This document shows, in pieces, positions 44,088 through 52,599 of a stretch of 64,000 bases of DNA (the first letter of the stretch is position 1; the number at the start of each line of letters is the position of its first letter). The position numbers and the translations under genes are program-made. Source of the DNA: Fabrea salina (Eukaryota; Ciliophora; Heterotrichea; Heterotrichida; Fabreidae); NCBI GenBank assembly GCA_022984795.1, contig JALIHJ010000058.1, positions 96,592 through 160,591 of the forward strand, written 5' to 3'. The notes under the pieces were generated by a model. It was not told the DNA's origin. It worked only from the letters and a program-made list of their open reading frames with translations, and did not search any database.

Positions 44088-47000
44088 ATGGTTAAGTTGT
44101 TTTTGATTTTAATGCTCATGCAGGTTGTTTTGGGGTGCCCCGCGAACTGTGACACTTGTGGAACAGGGGTAGACAGTTGCACAGCTTGCTCAACAGGTTA
44201 CTACCTAACCCAAGGCATGTGCATTCCTTTTTGCCCCACTGGGTTCACAGAGAACTCAGGAGTCTGTGATCCTTCTGACACTTTTGCTTTCCACTTAAGC
44301 CTAGACAATGTGATCCTTGACGTTGTAAACGACCAAAAGAACTCCATCCCAGTGCTTACAGGAAAAGACAACAGTTTCTACCCCAACTACGATCCAAGTG
44401 ACCCAATAGCTGCAGGGGGAAGAGGGTATTACTTTGACGGGGATTCTTACATGTCTTTTGAAGCTGGCGATGGAGGCAAAGAACTAGTTTTGGCTCCCAA
44501 GTTCACTTTTGCGGCTTGGGCTAGGCCTAAATCAGATGAGGAAGGTTTTCATTTCTTCCGGAAAGAAAATATCGATGGTTCCAAAGCTTATTCTAGTTTT
44601 CGTGTAGCAGATGAAAAATTAAGAGGAGGAGTTAGAAAGAACTCAGACTCGATGAGTAATTTAGATGGAGATGGCTCTCTTGCAAGTGACCAATGGAACT
44701 TCTTAACTTTCAGGTCTTACGTAGAGTCTTCCAATTACAAAATTGCTGTCTCACTCAATGGAAATACTCCAAAAGTCAAAGACTTAGCAAATGAGTTCCA
44801 TCAAGACATCAACAGCAACTATATCTGCGTGATTGGAGCTCGATACCAACATTCTTCAATAATACCTACTTTCCATGGCTTTTTGTGGGAATTGAGAATC
44901 TACAACACTGACTATGATCCTTCAAGTCTCTTACAGTCCTCTGGCTGCTCGGGTTTCGGAGGCTGTAGCTACTGCCCAACCAACAACTCAGGCCAGTGCT
45001 TGCCTACTTGCGATATAAGTGAGTACTGGGATGACTCAACTACCTCATGCAAGCTTTGCCATACTGACTGCCAAGAAGTTGGTTGTGTTAGAGATGACTC
45101 CTCCTGCAACCTTTGTGACAATCAACTGTGCAAGACTTGTGAAGACTTTTCTAGCTGCCAAGATTGTATTGAAAATGCCTCTAATACCTCAGACTGTGAG
45201 TGCAACAACCATTACTTCTGGAACTCTAATTCTGAAGCCTGCGAGCAGTGTACCTCCAACTGTAACTTTTGCACCACCTCAGCATTCAACCACTGCACTC
45301 AGTGCTCAACTAACTACTACTTAGTCAACGAAGTATGTCACCCTTACTGTCCTTCTGGTTATTCGCCTAACTCTGGAGTCTGTGACTTGTCTGATGACTT
45401 TGTATTCCACTTTCAGCCTCACTCAATACAAGACGTGGTGACTGACTCCAAGTCTTCCATCCCTTTATCAACTGGTACAGACTCTTCCTTTTACCCTGAC
45501 TCTGACCAGGAAGACCCTTACCCAACTCAAGGAAGAGGTTACTTCTTCAGCGGAACCTCCCACATGCAGTATGAGTGTCAAGCAGGCTGCAGTCCTACTC
45601 TAGTGGTCTCGCCTAAGTTTACTTTGAGTATGTGGATCAAGCCAACATCGAGTTCTGGCACTCTGTTCTCCAAACAGAAGAATACTACTCCGTACACCAA
45701 GTCAATTGCAGTGGAACTTGACTCCAACAGCCCTAAAATCCATTTAAACGTTTCAGGCTACACACCTTATACAACTACCTGCACCCTGAACCAAGACTGG
45801 AACTTCCTGGTAATCTCAACAAGCATTGACTCTACTCCACAGTTCAAACTCCAAGTTCAAGTAAACACCACATGCACTGACTCAGTAAGTTTGGGAACTA
45901 ACTGGTTACAGGACTCTCAAGACAACTACTACTTAGTGATAGGTGCAGCTTTGAGTGGAACTGACACATTCAGCAACTTCTTTTCTGGGTTCATTTGGGA
46001 AGCCAGACTTTACAATGCTCAAAAAGACCCCAGCACTCTGGTGCAGTCCTCGAACTGCAAAACCTGTGACCACTGCCCTATTGACAACTCTGATGAGTGC
46101 TTATCAATCTGTCCAATAGAGCACTTTTGGAACGGGTACATCTGTGAAAACTGCAATTCCGAAGAGGACAAAGGCTGTGTAGACCCAGACTTAACTTTCG
46201 AAGCTAGTCTCACAACTCAGGCAGACAACTCACTGCAACTCAGCTTCTCAGAGGACCTAAAAGCATCCCTTAGAGAAGATGACTTTGAAGTGGTGCTGCA
46301 GAATGAGACTATTGAGTACAGTTACTCTTTGGAAGAACTTAGTCTCAGCAGCTACAGGGTCAGTCTAACCTTCAAGTCATTTGTCTCGGAGGGAGAGGTG
46401 GTTGAAGTAAAGTTCACTTCCAGCATTCTAAGCAACTTGAACCACACTTTGAGCAGCAGCACACTTGAAGCTGAGCTGAACAAGTTCCAACCAAGTGTTC
46501 AAGAGCCAGAAGAACCAGAAGAAGAGCCCCAAGAACCAGAAGAAACAGCAGAAGAGCCCCAAGAACCAGAAGAATCAGAAGAGCCACAAAGCCCAGAAGA
46601 ATCAGAAGAGCCCCAAAGCCCAGAAGAATCAGCAGAAGAACCTAGTCCTGAACCCACTCCAGAATTAAGTGAAGAAACTGAAACTACAGGTCAACAAGTA
46701 GCAGGTGGAACTTTAGTAGCTGGAATAGGGATTTCAGTTTTAAGTTCAAACCCATCAGGTCTTTGGATCATGCTTAACACTATCCAGCTACTTGCCTACA
46801 TTCCCCTTTCAAGTAACCCACTTACTCCAGGTCTAAGAGGTTTCTTCAAAGGCCTCAACTTAGCTATTCAAATTCCAAGCATATTTGATACCTTAATCGA
46901 AGAGAACGAAAGCCCCAACACTGAGCAACAGTCCAACGAATACGGGTTCAAGTCTGAACTGTTCCTGATAAACGCTGGCTTCACCATAATGATCTTCTGC

Positions 47001-47861
47001 TTGCTTTTGATCATGTGGCCTTTTATCTGGATGCTTTCGAGGTGCAGAGTTTCTTGCGTCCACAAGATGTCTAACTCACTCCTACAAAAGTACAAGTTTG
47101 CCCTTCTAATCAGATTTTGGATTCAGAGCTACTTGGATGTAGCAATAGCTTGCTTCATCCAACTATCCTCATTTTCAAGCATCAAAAGAGTAGTAGTCAA
47201 CAATATTATTGCTGCTATGCTTGCTGCTGCTCTACTTGTAGCTACTCCTATATCAATAGCTACTTTTTTCTACCGAAAAAAAAACCAACTAGAATCCATG
47301 TCTGAAGACTCTCTTACTTACAAGAAGTACGGGACTCTGTTCTATGAACTGAGGTACCAAAGCAATTTCAAAGCCTGCTTCACCTACGTCTTCTTCACTC
47401 TGCAGAGACTCTTATTCTCTGCAAGCTTAGTATTTCTAGGAAACTACCCCTACTTACAAGCTTGCATAAGCTGCGGAGTGATGCTTTTGTTTGCAGGCTT
47501 TGTTGCAGGAGTGAGGCCCTACCAAGACAGAACTAACCGCTTTATTTCTATCTTTGTGGAATTTGGGACTTTCCTTATATTCTTAGAAGTCATTTACTTT
47601 CTGGAAAGTGGCCCCAAAGACCATGAGGAACTGATGGAGAGTGCAATAATGTTTGGAGCATTTGGAGTCACCTGCTTGAGGATGCTGGGCATGATCATAA
47701 AGTTAGGATTCAAGATCCACGAATGCTACCAACGAAAGAAGAACAAAGTCACTCAAGTCCGCCAAGAAGTCACAGTCTTTGAAACCAATCAAAGCAGCGT
47801 TCAAAGTCCAGGCTGGATTCTGAGTTCAAACCAACCCATTTATGCCCGTCCCAAAAACTAA
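44088..47861 (+). CDS. Cys-rich / LamG-like / multi-TM TRP-like surface protein, copy 1
   Basis: This is a 1257-residue protein. A signal peptide (MVKLFLILMLMQVVLG) leads into furin-like cysteine modules (CPANCDTCGTGVDSCTAC). LamG-like jellyroll 1 lies at about 65-285 (GRGYYFDGDSYMSFEAGDGG, LAPKFTFAAWARPK), a Cys-rich block at about 290-440, LamG-like 2 at about 445-655 (GRGYFFSGTSHMQYECQAGC, SPKFTLSMWIKPT), and a beta-sandwich-like domain at about 700-800 (LSFSEDLKASLREDDFEVVL). A Glu/Pro linker (806-860) follows. From about 870 come seven or more TM helices (INAGFTIMIFCLLLIMWPFI, QSYLDVAIACFIQLSSF, FTYVFFTLQRLLFSASLVFL). The C-terminal core resembles the TRP-like domain found in large ciliate membrane proteins. 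It is probably a surface receptor or channel; ligand unknown. Confidence 0.88.
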   Translation: MVKLFLILMLMQVVLGCPANCDTCGTGVDSCTACSTGYYLTQGMCIPFCPTGFTENSGVCDPSDTFAFHLSLDNVILDVVNDQKNSIPVLTGKDNSFYPNYDPSDPIAAGGRGYYFDGDSYMSFEAGDGGKELVLAPKFTFAAWARPKSDEEGFHFFRKENIDGSKAYSSFRVADEKLRGGVRKNSDSMSNLDGDGSLASDQWNFLTFRSYVESSNYKIAVSLNGNTPKVKDLANEFHQDINSNYICVIGARYQHSSIIPTFHGFLWELRIYNTDYDPSSLLQSSGCSGFGGCSYCPTNNSGQCLPTCDISEYWDDSTTSCKLCHTDCQEVGCVRDDSSCNLCDNQLCKTCEDFSSCQDCIENASNTSDCECNNHYFWNSNSEACEQCTSNCNFCTTSAFNHCTQCSTNYYLVNEVCHPYCPSGYSPNSGVCDLSDDFVFHFQPHSIQDVVTDSKSSIPLSTGTDSSFYPDSDQEDPYPTQGRGYFFSGTSHMQYECQAGCSPTLVVSPKFTLSMWIKPTSSSGTLFSKQKNTTPYTKSIAVELDSNSPKIHLNVSGYTPYTTTCTLNQDWNFLVISTSIDSTPQFKLQVQVNTTCTDSVSLGTNWLQDSQDNYYLVIGAALSGTDTFSNFFSGFIWEARLYNAQKDPSTLVQSSNCKTCDHCPIDNSDECLSICPIEHFWNGYICENCNSEEDKGCVDPDLTFEASLTTQADNSLQLSFSEDLKASLREDDFEVVLQNETIEYSYSLEELSLSSYRVSLTFKSFVSEGEVVEVKFTSSILSNLNHTLSSSTLEAELNKFQPSVQEPEEPEEEPQEPEETAEEPQEPEESEEPQSPEESEEPQSPEESAEEPSPEPTPELSEETETTGQQVAGGTLVAGIGISVLSSNPSGLWIMLNTIQLLAYIPLSSNPLTPGLRGFFKGLNLAIQIPSIFDTLIEENESPNTEQQSNEYGFKSELFLINAGFTIMIFCLLLIMWPFIWMLSRCRVSCVHKMSNSLLQKYKFALLIRFWIQSYLDVAIACFIQLSSFSSIKRVVVNNIIAAMLAAALLVATPISIATFFYRKKNQLESMSEDSLTYKKYGTLFYELRYQSNFKACFTYVFFTLQRLLFSASLVFLGNYPYLQACISCGVMLLFAGFVAGVRPYQDRTNRFISIFVEFGTFLIFLEVIYFLESGPKDHEELMESAIMFGAFGVTCLRMLGMIIKLGFKIHECYQRKKNKVTQVRQEVTVFETNQSSVQSPGWILSSNQPIYARPKN
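46503..46670 (+). repeat. Glu/Pro-rich tandem repeat linker
   Basis: A run of short near-repeats built on GAAGAGCCCCAAGAACCAGA encodes E-E-P-Q-E-P-E-E units, then E-E-P-Q-S-P-E-E-S units, residues about 806-860 of copy 1. It sits exactly between the ectodomain and the first TM helices. Copy 2 lacks it, so the repeat arose or expanded after the two genes separated. Confidence 0.85.
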
Positions 47862-47871
47862 GCCCAGGAAG

Positions 47872-48056
47872 ATTAATAGCTTAAATTATTATTATTATTA
47901 TTAAATCTTGTTACCGATCGGAAGGTCAGCTGTCTTAGCCCTATCTCCGAAGAGACCCTTCGTAGCCCTCGGTGTTCCTTGCCCTCATAGCATATATGGC
48001 AGCACAGCGTGCGCGGGATTCAGAGGTCCCTCAAGTCTCCCATTAATAGCTTAAAT
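47872..48056 (-). mobile_element. SINE-like insert with 15-bp target-site duplication
   Basis: Two exact copies of ATTAATAGCTTAAAT (47872-47886 and 48042-48056) flank a 155-bp insert. Read on the minus strand the insert starts GGGAGACTTGAGGG, is clearly richer in GC than the surrounding intergenic DNA for about 130 bp, and ends in an (AAT)n-type tail next to the second direct repeat. A duplication of 7-20 bp, a short non-coding body and a simple-repeat 3' tail are the layout of a SINE or other non-autonomous retroposon. A local UCUC-CGAA-GAGA hairpin (near 47943) shows the body can fold. I see no convincing tRNA A/B boxes, so the parent RNA is unknown. A structured ncRNA gene is the alternative. 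Confidence 0.5.
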
Positions 48057-48432
48057 AATAATTATTCACAACGCTTCTCTTTGGGTTCAGTTTCGGAGTC
48101 CCAAGCATGAATATACTCATGGAAACGCAAGGAGGGCTAAAATGTTACCATACGAGGTAAACCATTAACTAGATAACAAATTAAAAGCATGCAGAAGCAG
48201 TTTGACTCATCTAGACTTCTAAGTTGAATTTTAGGGCATCGTTATTCTCTAGTTAGTGTAGTAATTCTGGTGGCTTTGGGTCAGAAACTTTTTTAAGTTA
48301 AAATGACCGATTACTATTCAATTGAAGATAAGAAAAGCGGGTTTTTCTCTCTGCAATGGAACTTAAGCAAGTGTAAGCACTAGATTTAAATTTAAACAAA
48401 TAAGGATTAATTCTTTGTGATGATGTAATAAA
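48057..48432. other. Intergenic region upstream of copy 2
   Basis: This stretch of about 376 bp is AT-rich with scattered ATGs and stops in all frames. No tRNA, repeat or conserved ORF is recognised. It is far longer than the spacers in the left part of the window and probably holds the promoter of copy 2. Confidence 0.4.
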
Positions 48433-51400
48433 ATGAAAATACTCCTAGTAATTCTTATAGCTTCTAGAACTTTGTCAACTGGTTTACTTGATTGCTCTGA
48501 AAGTAAAGGCGGACATTGTATCAAGTGTAATAGTGGAGTAAAAGTACATGATGGAGTTTGCACTCCAGAATGTCCAAGTAGCTGCCAGGAACAATGCCAT
48601 AGTGGTTGCAGTGTACCAGGTTATGATTGGTGTGATTGCAGTACCTCACATACAACAACAGTGTTTGATTTAAGTGCGTCATCCCAAGGAACCTTCACTC
48701 CGGACTTTCTTTACAAAATAAAGGCGAAAGAGGTTCGTATTTTGATGGAACAGCCAAACTCAATTGTCCTGCACTGCAACTACAGATATGGCTTAAGCCA
48801 TGTCTTAGTTTTTTGGGTAAGGCTTGAGTCCTGCACTACTGGAGACTTTATGGAACACGAAACCTGGCTAACAATAGAGTGTAATTCAGACAAATGGATT
48901 TACAAAATAAAACTTGTTGATTCTTCCAGTGGGACTACTGAAGAACAACAAGTAGAAGTGACTCAGGACCTAAATACCTGGAGAAAAATTACTTTTAAAA
49001 CGACCAGACAAAGGGGTCGTGACGGTGATGGTAATTCCTGTGAAGAAGATTGCAGCAATAATAGTGGTGTTTGCACACACATTTGCGACTCTACTCATGG
49101 CTGCAGAGTCAGTTGCAGTGATGAAGGTTCTTGTGCAAGCACTTGCACTGATTATAATATTGTTAAAATACAAGCTTACAAAGATGATTTGCAGCAGGAC
49201 TCTACTAAAGAATTCGCTGACAGATGGTCTAGAGACGGATCATCCGGGACCTGGGTGATAGGAGCGAATTTTGAAGGTTTCTTATACAGACTGGTACTCA
49301 ACAACGACGATAAGCTAATTTCTGATACTTACAACCTTCCAGATTGTGGCCTTGGTGAAACCTGCGGAACCTGTGACCAGTTATGCACTGGTGGATGCCA
49401 AACCGATCCTTGGGAGTGCCAAGACGACACATCGTGTGACGGTGAAATTCGGTTAAAAGGTATATGTATGCGTTACTGTCCTACTGGGTTCGGTTCCTGT
49501 AGTCCTGTGAGTGGAGTCATTTTAAAAGAAACTTTCAAAAGCTTCAATCCAACTCACTTTCAAACTGGAGCGGACGCAAGTACTTACTTCCCTTTCAATA
49601 CTGGAGATGCTGACGACCCACTACCAATGAAGGAAAGAGGGATGTACTTAGACTCAACTAGGTTCCTTGAGTCATCAGACAACTTCGACTTCCACTATGA
49701 TTTTACGATCAGTCTCTGGTTCAGAGTAGAAACCAATGGACTGCTTTTACAAAGAGGGAATTACTTATCCCTAGACACTAGAACAGGACTGAAACTTAAA
49801 CTGGAAGACAGCAGTCTAAAAGAAGCCGATAAGACTCTAAGTTTTACTTTTGATACCGAAAAATGGCACTATGCTGCATTCACGTGTGAGTTTTCAAGTG
49901 CCTCTGGAACCACCCTGAAAAGGTACATTGGGAATGTAGTGGAAAAGGAAACTGACTCTGATCCTGATAGAATATTCAGACCTCAAGCACAAGGAAAGGT
50001 TAAGCTAGGAGGCTTTTCAGGCCTTGTTTACAAAATCAGGATCCTTCAAGAAGTTGACACCACTACAATCGGAGACGACGACATATGCAGTGATTCTTTT
50101 GCTGGAAGTTGTTTATGGGACTGCAACCATGACCAGTACTGGGACGGAAGCAACTGCCAGAACTGTGATGGCTCTTGCTCAATGGGATGTGTTAGGGAAG
50201 GTGATTGCAACCTATGTAACGACCAACTCTGCGCAGAATGCAGTAATTTTGAGAATGGGTGTTTGAAATGCAAAGCTAATGCTGAAGATGCAAGTGGTGT
50301 GTGTAAATGCACAGATGGGTATTTTAAACTTACTACTTCAAATACCTGCAGTAAATGCAATGGATCCTGCTCAAAGTGCAATGGACCCTCTGCTAATGAA
50401 TGCACTGAGTGCAACTCTGGAGACCTATTAACGACTTCAGGTGAATGCGAGTCAAAATGCCCAGACGGAAAGTACAGAACCTCTACTGGTACTTGTGAGC
50501 CTTGCGATGGATCCTGCTCAAAGTGCAATGGACCCTCTGCTAATGAATGCACTGAGTGCAACTCTGGAAGCCTGCTAACGGCTTCAGGTAAATGCGAGTC
50601 AAAATGCCCAGAAGGAGAGTACCAAGCCTCTACTAGTACTTGTAAGCCTTGCGATGGATCCTGCATAACCTGTCCTGATAACTGCTTGAGATGCTTTTTA
50701 GACGAGTGCTTAGAGTGCAATTTGGGCTACAATCTGTTTGAAGGGAACTGTATTTTTTGTGCTGAAGGAACCTACTTTGAGTCTGGGAGTTGCTTAATTT
50801 GCTCTGAACTCTGCATAACCTGTAAGTCGGCAGAAGTCTGCACTAGTTGTCCCATGGGAACCTACCTGGATTCTGGCAGTTGCTTAGCTTGTCCTAAGCT
50901 TTGCTTAACTTGCGAGTCATTCCAAGTATGCACTAGTTGCGTTGAAAACGCTTCTTTGGACACTTGTGAGTGCAACCAAGGATACATTGAAGACCAAGGG
51001 TTCTGCAACAGAGGAACATTCTCTGCTAGCCTCAGCAATGAAGACAACACTCTTACACTGGAATTCTCAGAGGATCTCAACCAAACCCTAAAACTGAGTG
51101 ACTTCAACCTTTACGCTCAGAACAAGTCCATTGGGTTTGAGTTCACCATGAATACTTTAAACACCGCTAAGTATGAACTCAACCTAGACTTGAACTCCTA
51201 CGTGACGGAGGGAGAAGTCATACTTCTGAAGTTTAGGTCCCAACTACTGAGTGATTCTAACTTCCTACTTGAGTCTCAAACTCTGCAAACTCAACTCAGT
51301 TTCTTTAACCCGGATGAAGAGCTCACTAAACAAGCACGTGGAATTGGAGAGACTTCAACTTACGTTGCAGTGGGAGTTTCAGGAGTAGCAGCAGCACTAA

Positions 51401-52509
51401 ACATGGATCCCTCAGGAATTTGGCAAGTACTCAACACTATTCAAATCCTTACCTACATTCCTATCAGCAGCAATCCATTGACTCCTACTCTTAAAGGCTA
51501 CTTCAAAGGACTTAACCTTTTCCAAGTGGTTTCTGAGCCAATAAGCTACTCTTCAGACACCACTAACACTCACTACTACTCCAGAGAATATGGATTTAGT
51601 TCAAACTTGTTTTTAGCAAACGCAGGTTCAAACATAGCTATTCTATTACTCGTTCTGGTACTGTGGCCTGTAATTTGGCTTATTTCTAAAGTTAGTTGTT
51701 TGAACAAGCTATGCACCCACCTGCTTAGTCAGTACAGGTTCAACGTGTTCATTAGGTATTTGATTCAGTCTTACCTAGATCTTGCAATAGTGTGCTTGAT
51801 ACAGTTCACTTCAGCACCTCTCATTAAAATAGAGGTAGTCTCAAGTTTCTTGCTTGGGTGCTTTTTCTTTGCTTTGGTGTTATCTGCACCCTTATTTCCG
51901 TTTATACTCTGCAAAACCAAGAAGGACCAAATACAATCAAACGACACTGAGTTCTATAAAACCTGGGGAAGTCTTTTCGAGGAGTTTAGTCCAACCTCAA
52001 AAGCTGCTTTGACTTACCCAGTGTTTGTTCTCAAAAGACTACTGTTTGCAGGGAGTTTGATACTTTTAAGTGAGTTACCCTACTTGCAGGGGGTCTTTAA
52101 CTGCTTACTCATGCTGGGGTTCTCAGTTTTTATGGTAGTAGTTAGGCCTTACAAAGATAAAGTCACCCAAGTAACTCTGTGTGTAGTGGAAGTGGGGATA
52201 ACTCTGGTGTTTGGGTTGGTGATTTACTACTTGCAAGAAGAAAGAGCAAGTGGAGTAGAGACTGCAATACTTTACTTGTCAAATGGACTAGTAGGAGTTC
52301 AGTGTTTAGGAGCAGTAGTAAAAGTAGCTCTGAAAGTATACAACTGTTGCAAGAACAAGAGAATTAAGTCAAACAGTGTGATTAACTTAAGCGAACAGAA
52401 CAGTGGGTTGACTCTTAAACCAGAAGAAGGAGGGTTTCAAGTTTGCAACTGCGAGGCAGAGTACAATAGCCCAAGTTTCTTAGGTAGCTCTGATTTCCGT
52501 AGAGAATAA
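48433..52509 (+). CDS. Cys-rich / LamG-like / multi-TM TRP-like surface protein, copy 2
   Basis: This 1358-residue intact paralogue of copy 1 starts with a signal peptide (MKILLVILIASRTLSTG). LamG-like 1 is at about 75-300 and holds a cysteine-rich insertion at about 196-245 (NSCEEDCSNNSGVCTHICDS). LamG-like 2 is at about 360-550 (ERGMYLDSTRFLESSDNFDF). A long cysteine block at about 560-860 includes a 49-residue tandem repeat. The beta-sandwich-like domain at about 862-960 (LEFSEDLNQTLKLSDFNLYA) leads straight into the TM core without the Glu/Pro linker. The TM core shares landmarks with copy 1: WQVLNTIQILTYIPISSNPL, IQSYLDLAIVCLIQFTS and VLKRLLFAGSLILLSELPYL. The cytosolic tail is short. 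It is probably a surface receptor or channel of the same subtelomeric family. Confidence 0.88.
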   Translation: MKILLVILIASRTLSTGLLDCSESKGGHCIKCNSGVKVHDGVCTPECPSSCQEQCHSGCSVPGYDWCDCSTSHTTTVFDLSASSQGTFTPDFLYKIKAKEVRILMEQPNSIVLHCNYRYGLSHVLVFWVRLESCTTGDFMEHETWLTIECNSDKWIYKIKLVDSSSGTTEEQQVEVTQDLNTWRKITFKTTRQRGRDGDGNSCEEDCSNNSGVCTHICDSTHGCRVSCSDEGSCASTCTDYNIVKIQAYKDDLQQDSTKEFADRWSRDGSSGTWVIGANFEGFLYRLVLNNDDKLISDTYNLPDCGLGETCGTCDQLCTGGCQTDPWECQDDTSCDGEIRLKGICMRYCPTGFGSCSPVSGVILKETFKSFNPTHFQTGADASTYFPFNTGDADDPLPMKERGMYLDSTRFLESSDNFDFHYDFTISLWFRVETNGLLLQRGNYLSLDTRTGLKLKLEDSSLKEADKTLSFTFDTEKWHYAAFTCEFSSASGTTLKRYIGNVVEKETDSDPDRIFRPQAQGKVKLGGFSGLVYKIRILQEVDTTTIGDDDICSDSFAGSCLWDCNHDQYWDGSNCQNCDGSCSMGCVREGDCNLCNDQLCAECSNFENGCLKCKANAEDASGVCKCTDGYFKLTTSNTCSKCNGSCSKCNGPSANECTECNSGDLLTTSGECESKCPDGKYRTSTGTCEPCDGSCSKCNGPSANECTECNSGSLLTASGKCESKCPEGEYQASTSTCKPCDGSCITCPDNCLRCFLDECLECNLGYNLFEGNCIFCAEGTYFESGSCLICSELCITCKSAEVCTSCPMGTYLDSGSCLACPKLCLTCESFQVCTSCVENASLDTCECNQGYIEDQGFCNRGTFSASLSNEDNTLTLEFSEDLNQTLKLSDFNLYAQNKSIGFEFTMNTLNTAKYELNLDLNSYVTEGEVILLKFRSQLLSDSNFLLESQTLQTQLSFFNPDEELTKQARGIGETSTYVAVGVSGVAAALNMDPSGIWQVLNTIQILTYIPISSNPLTPTLKGYFKGLNLFQVVSEPISYSSDTTNTHYYSREYGFSSNLFLANAGSNIAILLLVLVLWPVIWLISKVSCLNKLCTHLLSQYRFNVFIRYLIQSYLDLAIVCLIQFTSAPLIKIEVVSSFLLGCFFFALVLSAPLFPFILCKTKKDQIQSNDTEFYKTWGSLFEEFSPTSKAALTYPVFVLKRLLFAGSLILLSELPYLQGVFNCLLMLGFSVFMVVVRPYKDKVTQVTLCVVEVGITLVFGLVIYYLQEERASGVETAILYLSNGLVGVQCLGAVVKVALKVYNCCKNKRIKSNSVINLSEQNSGLTLKPEEGGFQVCNCEAEYNSPSFLGSSDFRRE
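50361..50654 (+). repeat. 147-bp tandem repeat encoding furin-like Cys modules
   Basis: Two consecutive units of 147 bp (50361-50507 and 50508-50654) are nearly identical over TGGATCCTGCTCAAAGTGCA and the following 50 bp; a third copy begins (GATGGATCCTGC at 50653) before diverging. Each unit encodes 49 residues with the same cysteine spacing (CSKCNGPSANECTEC). The high DNA identity indicates a recent in-frame duplication, extending the stalk of copy 2. Confidence 0.88.
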
Positions 52510-52599
52510 TAGATTATATTAAACTATCTTTTTTGAGTTAGGATATTTGCACTGGCGAAACTAGTTTAATCAAGTCTGTAGAAACAGATTCACTTTGAA

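Noticed and set aside
47887-48041. tRNA, 5S rRNA or telomerase RNA in the GC-rich insert
   Set aside because: No cloverleaf, no convincing A/B boxes, and no template complementary to TGTTAGGG. Weak resemblance of GGGAGAC and GCCATA to parts of 5S rRNA is not supported by order or spacing.
50046-50720. A 224-codon open frame on the minus strand
   Set aside because: It is exactly antisense to the Cys-rich repeat of copy 2. Repeated TGC codons lack stops in the antisense frame, which produces long His/Ser-rich shadows. It has no domain and no start context.
48433-52509. Virus or phage origin of the large surface genes
   Set aside because: They have a eukaryotic signal peptide, furin-like and LamG-like modules and a multi-TM core typical of ciliate membrane proteins. 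No capsid, polymerase or integrase is present.
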